Positions 59,179 through 64,000 of a DNA stretch of 64,000 nucleotides are shown piece after piece. The notes below the pieces were generated by a model. It did no database searches and was not told the origin of the DNA. It saw only the letters and a list, made by a program, of their open reading frames with translations. Source of the stretch: Terriglobia bacterium (GTDB taxonomy: Bacteria; Acidobacteriota; Terriglobia; Terriglobales; Acidobacteriaceae); NCBI GenBank assembly GCA_021325035.1, contig JAJPHW010000062.1, positions 1 to 64,000 of the forward strand, given 5' to 3'. Position 1 is the stretch's first letter. The number at the start of each line of letters is the position of its first letter. The translations under genes were made by a program, and so were the position numbers.

Positions 59179-61053
59179 CTACTTCGAGGGACTTGCTTGC
59201 AGAACCTTCAATCGTTCTTGCGCTTTTGCGGCGGTGGCGGCATCTGGCTGTTCTTGCAAGACGATTTGATACTGGGCGATGGCTTTTTCCCTTTGCTCAG
59301 GAAGAGTCGCCAGCGTATCGGCGTAATACATGTGAACTTCGATATTTTTTGGATCAATCTTGAGCGCTTTTTCATATTCTGCCAATGCGTCCTGCATACG
59401 GCCCGGCGTCTGTCCCAGGGAAATCGCCAGCAGTTCATGTGTTTTCGCGTCTTTAGGCTTCATCTTCACCGCTGTCTCGAATTCTGAAACAGCTTCTGGC
59501 ATGCGCCCCGGGATCTGAGCAAAAATCATGCCTAAATTGGTATGCGCGATGGCAAGGCTTGGGTCATACTGCAGCGCGAGATGATATTCCGCAACAGCAT
59601 CCTGCAAACGTCCAGCCATCTGCCAGTAAGCATTGCCCAAGTTCAAATGTGCATTGGCGTGATCGGGTTTGATTTCAAGTGACTCTTGAAACTGCTCCGC
59701 CGCATCGGGTAAACGGCCGGGAATTTGGGCCAAAACAATGCCCAAATTGTTGTGCATCATCCAGCTATCCGGATTCCGTTTCAACATGGCTCGATACAGG
59801 GTTTCGCTGTCACGATACAAACTGCTCTGCTCGAAGGTCTGAAATCCGAGAATGAGCAACAGCCCTCCACCGACCGCATAAACCGCTGAGTTACTCGACG
59901 TAATGGACTGAGTACCTTGCGTAATCAGCCACGCTGCCGGTACGACCATTCCCAGTAATGCCAGGTATTGAAAGTGGTCAGCCACGTAGGAATATCGAAA
60001 GGGGTAAACGTGCAAAAAGCCGAGCACTGGGAACAACGTTCCAGCGAAAAATAAAAATCCAGCAAGCGGTCCCCGCCACGATCGGCGAACAGCCAAAAAG
60101 ATCAATCCGGCAGCCGCAACAATCACCAAGAACAGGTATGAGTATTGCCACCATGCTCCCGTGTCAATCTGCCAATGTGGGTAAGAAAAAATCAGATCGA
60201 CAGGCCATAGCGCCTTACCGACGTAAAAGCAGAGGATTCTCCCAGCCAAAAGAAGATGCTGCAAAAGGGACAACTCATATCCCCCGCCCTTCGCGCCGAT
60301 ATAGGTGCGCTCCACCCATGCCGTAAACAACCCAGCGCCTGCGCCTATCACAAACCACGGCAACAAAGGCGTGACATCCCGCTTCCACTCAAGCCTTCCT
60401 CTTTTCCACCAAAACACAACCAGCAAAGCGGCCGGCAAGGTCGCCGTGACCGATTTACTCATCAGAGCCAGAAGAAATAACCCTAGTGCCGCAAAATATT
60501 GTGACTTTTTCCTGCTTTGATCGAAGCTTAAGTACACCAATGCAGCCGCCAGATAAAATACGCCGGACAGCGTACTCTTTTGTTCAGAGATCCAAGCCAC
60601 GGCTTCAACGCATACGGGATGCAGCGCAAAAATCCATCCCGCCAGCCAGGCGCCATTTACTTGCAGCTTGCGCACGATCAAGACAACCAGACACGCGGAA
60701 ATACAATGCTGGAGTAAATTTGTCAGGTGATACCCAATGAGCGCGTCGCCCCACAATCGGTGTTCGATCCAAAATGCGCTGTGTAGCAGTGGGTAATATT
60801 GCTGCGTTGCTCCCAGTTCAAACCAAATACGCCACAATCCATGCAGAGAGCGCATTTCGGGAGAAGTAATGTGGGCAATGTCGTCCCATAACATGCCTCC
60901 ATGCAACATCGGCCAGTAGGCGATGAAAGCCGAGACGAATACGGCGGCGAAGCCGGCGATATCGCGAGTAGATATCCCAAAGGCTGGGATTTCAGCATAA
61001 GATCCCTGCTCACGTTTCACATCATTTTTAGGATTTTTAGCCGAGACTTTCAA
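59179..61053 (-). CDS. TPR-containing multi-TM protein, TMTC/GT39-like glycosyltransferase
   Basis: N-terminal ~10 TM region with LHGGMLWDDIAHITSPE and YPLLHSAFWIEHRLWG...GYHLTNLLQH (TMTC-like), C-terminal TPRs with repeated PGR(L/M)xDA. Confidence 0.85.
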   Translation of the reverse strand: MKVSAKNPKNDVKREQGSYAEIPAFGISTRDIAGFAAVFVSAFIAYWPMLHGGMLWDDIAHITSPEMRSLHGLWRIWFELGATQQYYPLLHSAFWIEHRLWGDALIGYHLTNLLQHCISACLVVLIVRKLQVNGAWLAGWIFALHPVCVEAVAWISEQKSTLSGVFYLAAALVYLSFDQSRKKSQYFAALGLFLLALMSKSVTATLPAALLVVFWWKRGRLEWKRDVTPLLPWFVIGAGAGLFTAWVERTYIGAKGGGYELSLLQHLLLAGRILCFYVGKALWPVDLIFSYPHWQIDTGAWWQYSYLFLVIVAAAGLIFLAVRRSWRGPLAGFLFFAGTLFPVLGFLHVYPFRYSYVADHFQYLALLGMVVPAAWLITQGTQSITSSNSAVYAVGGGLLLILGFQTFEQSSLYRDSETLYRAMLKRNPDSWMMHNNLGIVLAQIPGRLPDAAEQFQESLEIKPDHANAHLNLGNAYWQMAGRLQDAVAEYHLALQYDPSLAIAHTNLGMIFAQIPGRMPEAVSEFETAVKMKPKDAKTHELLAISLGQTPGRMQDALAEYEKALKIDPKNIEVHMYYADTLATLPEQREKAIAQYQIVLQEQPDAATAAKAQERLKVLQASPSK

Positions 61054-61182
61054 AAGCGCCTGGATTCCTCACTATTCGACGAATTCTTCTTGATCCTCAA
61101 ACTGCAATATTTGCTGGTGACATTGTATAGTGGGCGACTTCAAGCCTTGCAAAGAACATCCGGATGATGCAACCTCGTTGAA

Positions 61183-62451
61183 ATGGCCCAGTCCCGGCGA
61201 GTCCCCAAACACAGGTTAACCACAGGCTATGGGATCGTTCTCGTCGCCCTTATCTTGCGCATTGGCTGGATACTCCTTGCCCATACCTACCGATTTAAAA
61301 CCGTGGACGACAATTTTGGCTTCGGATTTGAAATGGGCCGGATTGGACGTTCGCTGGCTCTAGGAGGTGGATTTGGCAACCCATTTGATGGCATCACTGG
61401 CCCGACAGCCTGGGAACCTCCGCTCTACCCGTATTTAATCGCGGGCATATTCAAAGTTTTTGGAATTTATACGCGCGCCTCGGCCATCTTCCTGTTGTGC
61501 ATCAGCAGCATATTTTCAGCGCTGACGTGCATACCGATCTTGCTAATCGGCAAGCGGTGTTTTGATGAACGAGTGGCAAAATGGAGCGCATGGGCCTGGG
61601 CAGTGCTTCCTCCGGTGATTTTTTGGTGCACGCGCTGGGTATGGGAGACAAGCCTGGCGGCCTTGCTGCTTGCGTTAATTTTCTGGTTGACGCTCAACCT
61701 CGAACAAATGAACGGATTCACGATCTGGGCTGGATGGGGGTCGCTATGGGGGATTGCAGCACTAACAAATACTTCCCTATTGGCATTTTTGCCGGCCGCC
61801 GGCCTTTGGGCTGGGTATCAGCGTTCAAAAAGTTCAAAACAGTCTTTTAGCAGGGTACTTTTGGCTGCGTTGATGTTCACTTTGTGCATAGGCCCGTGGC
61901 TGATACGGAATCAACGCACATTTGGGCAGTTTATTTTTATCCGTTCAAACTTCGGCGCAGAGCTTCGACTGGGCAATGGGCCGGGAGCGACGGGCACGTG
62001 GATGGATTACCTCCACCCTACAAAAAATCCCGAGCAACTAGAGCTTTACCAGCAGATGGGTGAACTCGCCTACGTTGCCGAGCGCAAGCGCGAAGCGATG
62101 ACATTTATCCGCGAGGACTATGGAAGATTTCTGTGGCTTAGCTCAAAGCGCTTTGCTTATTACTGGGGTGGGTTGCCACAGCCCGATAAAACCTTGCCGC
62201 AAACCCTGCTTAAGAATTCATGGCTGTTTGCGACATCTTTGCTGGCTTTTTGGGGGCTTTGGCGCGCAATTCGCGAACAGAGACCTGGCGCATGGTTGCT
62301 TCTTTTGCTGATCTTGTCTTATCCGACCATTTATTACATCACTTTTGCCCATCCACGGTACCGGCATCCCATTGAGCCAGAAATCGCCCTGCTGATTGTT
62401 TATGGCCTGACATCTCGAGGAAAAAGCGAGGGCCATGAAATTCAAGATTGA
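61183..62451 (+). CDS. GT39/ArnT-like membrane glycosyltransferase
   Basis: Multi-TM; WEPPLYPYLIAGIFKVFG, RSNFGAELRLGNGPG, HPRYRHPIEPEIALLIVYG; paralog of 38319-39572. Confidence 0.78.
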   Translation: MAQSRRVPKHRLTTGYGIVLVALILRIGWILLAHTYRFKTVDDNFGFGFEMGRIGRSLALGGGFGNPFDGITGPTAWEPPLYPYLIAGIFKVFGIYTRASAIFLLCISSIFSALTCIPILLIGKRCFDERVAKWSAWAWAVLPPVIFWCTRWVWETSLAALLLALIFWLTLNLEQMNGFTIWAGWGSLWGIAALTNTSLLAFLPAAGLWAGYQRSKSSKQSFSRVLLAALMFTLCIGPWLIRNQRTFGQFIFIRSNFGAELRLGNGPGATGTWMDYLHPTKNPEQLELYQQMGELAYVAERKREAMTFIREDYGRFLWLSSKRFAYYWGGLPQPDKTLPQTLLKNSWLFATSLLAFWGLWRAIREQRPGAWLLLLLILSYPTIYYITFAHPRYRHPIEPEIALLIVYGLTSRGKSEGHEIQD

Positions 62452-64000
62452 GCGGGCGCGCAAATACTGGCTGCAAATTCTAGTATTCATGCTCGCTCCC
62501 CTCTTGGCCGCGCAAACCAACACGGGCGAGTTACGACTTCGCGTCACGGACCAGACCGGCGCAGCCGTCAAAACCGCCGTCAAAATTAGCAGCGAAGCCA
62601 ATCAATATCGGACAAACTTAAGCACGAACGATGACGGGCGGCTCACCGTGCAGCACATGCCATTCGGCGTTTACCAGATTCAAATCGAGCAGGAGGGACT
62701 CGCAGAAATAACAAAAAACGTCGAAATCCATTCGTCATTGCCTATAGACCTCACGCTCGCGTTAAAGCTTCAGCCTGTGAAAGAGGTAGTCAATGTCAAT
62801 GCGAAGGCGGCATTGATCAATCCCGAACTTGCCGGATCAGTCAGCCAGATTAGCGAAAGTGAAATTCAGAATCGCTTAACAGCCCTGCCCGGGCGATCTC
62901 TTCAAGACTTGATCAACACGCAACCGGGATGGCTTTACGAAGGAAATGCGGTTTTGCATCCTCGTGGTTCGGAATATCAGACGCAATTTGTCGTTGATGG
63001 CATTCCCTTGACGGACAATCGGTCCCCCAGTTTCGGTCCGGAGCTTGGGGCTGAGGAAGTGCAGTCGTTGAGCATTTATACAGCGGGCATTCCAGCCGAA
63101 TATGGACGAAAAATGGGTGGTGTGGTGGAGTTGAATTCACAACGTGATCCGCAATCGGGTTTCCACGGGGATGCGGTTTTCTCCGGCGGAAGTTTTGCTT
63201 CGGCAGGAGCATACGCGCAAGGCCAATATGCATGGAAGCACTCTACCTTGGGCGCCAGCGCGAGCGGCAGTATGACGGACCACTATTTGAATCCAGTAGT
63301 CCCTCAGAATTATTCCAACACGGGCACGCTTGGTGACTTTTCTGTCCAAAGTGAAACCGAATTGAGACCCAATGATCGTCTCAATCTCAGCGTCCGCCAC
63401 GAGATTGCGCGGTACGACATCCCCAACGAATTTGTGCAGCAATCCGCAGGCCAGAGACAAACGGCGGACAACATTGAAACAATGGGCATTGTTTCTTACG
63501 AGCACATATTTTCATCGCGTGTGGTGGCCGATTTTCGCGGAATGGTGCGTGACAATGGGCATGATTTCGACTCAAACCAGAATTCAACGCCGATTGAAGT
63601 CTTTCAAAATAACGGATTTCGCGAAGGCTATTTTAAAGGCACAGTTGTTGCAGACAAGAAATCGCAGGAGTGGAAATTCGGTATCGAGTCAGACAATACA
63701 TTTTTACGGGAGAATTTCCGCTACAACATCACAGATGCAAGCCAGTTTGACCCGAATACTCCGTTGAAGTTCAGTTTTGGCGGAACCCGCCCTCAATTGG
63801 AACAATCGGCATTCGCACAGGATTTATTGCGATGGGGGAATTGGACAATCAATCTGGGGCTGCGATGGGACCACTATCAACTGTTGCTCAACCGGCAGGC
63901 TGCGCAGCCGCGCATCGCCGTAGCACGGTATTTTCCGCGATCGGATTTTGGCCTGCACTTTGCTTATGACCGCGTCTTTCAGACTCCAGACTTCGAAAAT
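62435..64000 (+). CDS. TonB-dependent receptor with N-terminal carboxypeptidase-regulatory-like domain (5' part; runs off window)
   Basis: Own translation from ATG 62435 (MKFKIERARKYWLQILVFMLAPLLAAQTNTGELRLRVTDQTGAAVKTAV...) stays open for 522 codons to base 64000; plug region QDLINTQPGWLYEGNAVLHPRGSEYQTQFVVDGIPLTDNRSPSFG. Absent from the ORF track because it has no stop in the window. Confidence 0.92.
   Translation, partial: MKFKIERARKYWLQILVFMLAPLLAAQTNTGELRLRVTDQTGAAVKTAVKISSEANQYRTNLSTNDDGRLTVQHMPFGVYQIQIEQEGLAEITKNVEIHSSLPIDLTLALKLQPVKEVVNVNAKAALINPELAGSVSQISESEIQNRLTALPGRSLQDLINTQPGWLYEGNAVLHPRGSEYQTQFVVDGIPLTDNRSPSFGPELGAEEVQSLSIYTAGIPAEYGRKMGGVVELNSQRDPQSGFHGDAVFSGGSFASAGAYAQGQYAWKHSTLGASASGSMTDHYLNPVVPQNYSNTGTLGDFSVQSETELRPNDRLNLSVRHEIARYDIPNEFVQQSAGQRQTADNIETMGIVSYEHIFSSRVVADFRGMVRDNGHDFDSNQNSTPIEVFQNNGFREGYFKGTVVADKKSQEWKFGIESDNTFLRENFRYNITDASQFDPNTPLKFSFGGTRPQLEQSAFAQDLLRWGNWTINLGLRWDHYQLLLNRQAAQPRIAVARYFPRSDFGLHFAYDRVFQTPDFEN

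Noticed and set aside
1-64000. CRISPR arrays, transposases, phage genes, toxin-antitoxin or defence modules, rRNA and tRNA genes
   Set aside because: Looked for in gene gaps and ORFs; no regular repeats, integrase/transposase motifs, cloverleaf or rRNA sequence recognised by eye. A tRNAscan/Infernal run would be needed to be certain.

Overview
This window looks like an Acidobacteriota (Terriglobia/Koribacter-like) chromosome segment; that placement is an inference from gene content and protein style, not a search. It is densely coded. Contents in order: (1) a complex I operon, 3' end of nuoD through nuoN, with no nuoI between nuoH and nuoJ; (2) housekeeping genes (GlcNAc-kinase-like, DUF885, amino acid permease, TonB, M48 protease, dinB, glgA, rsmA/ksgA, Memo-like protein, hybrid histidine kinase, ruvC); (3) an ABC-2 permease fused in one frame to a complete amidohydrolase, next to its ATPase gene; (4) cstA with a KCC-ending YbdD-like small gene; (5) a phosphofructokinase with PPi-type active-site residues; (6) several PMT/GT39/GT87-like membrane glycosyltransferases; (7) a tightly packed minus-strand operon (about 41.8-52.2 kb) with two fatty-acyl/thioester reductases, two AMP-ligases, an ACP, an enoyl-CoA hydratase, a polysaccharide-pyruvyl-transferase-like protein and a lipid-kinase-like protein, which is the best candidate for an undescribed lipid pathway; (8) a membrane-tethered HTH-TPR regulator, a PEP-mutase/ICL family protein, NIPSNAP, a TMTC-like TPR glycosyltransferase and the 5' part of a TonB-dependent receptor that runs off the window. 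No rRNA, tRNA, CRISPR array or transposase was recognised. Main leads: the permease-amidohydrolase fusion, the lipid operon with its degenerate HAD domain, a multi-hairpin leader upstream of the histidine kinase, and the PPi-PFK signature.
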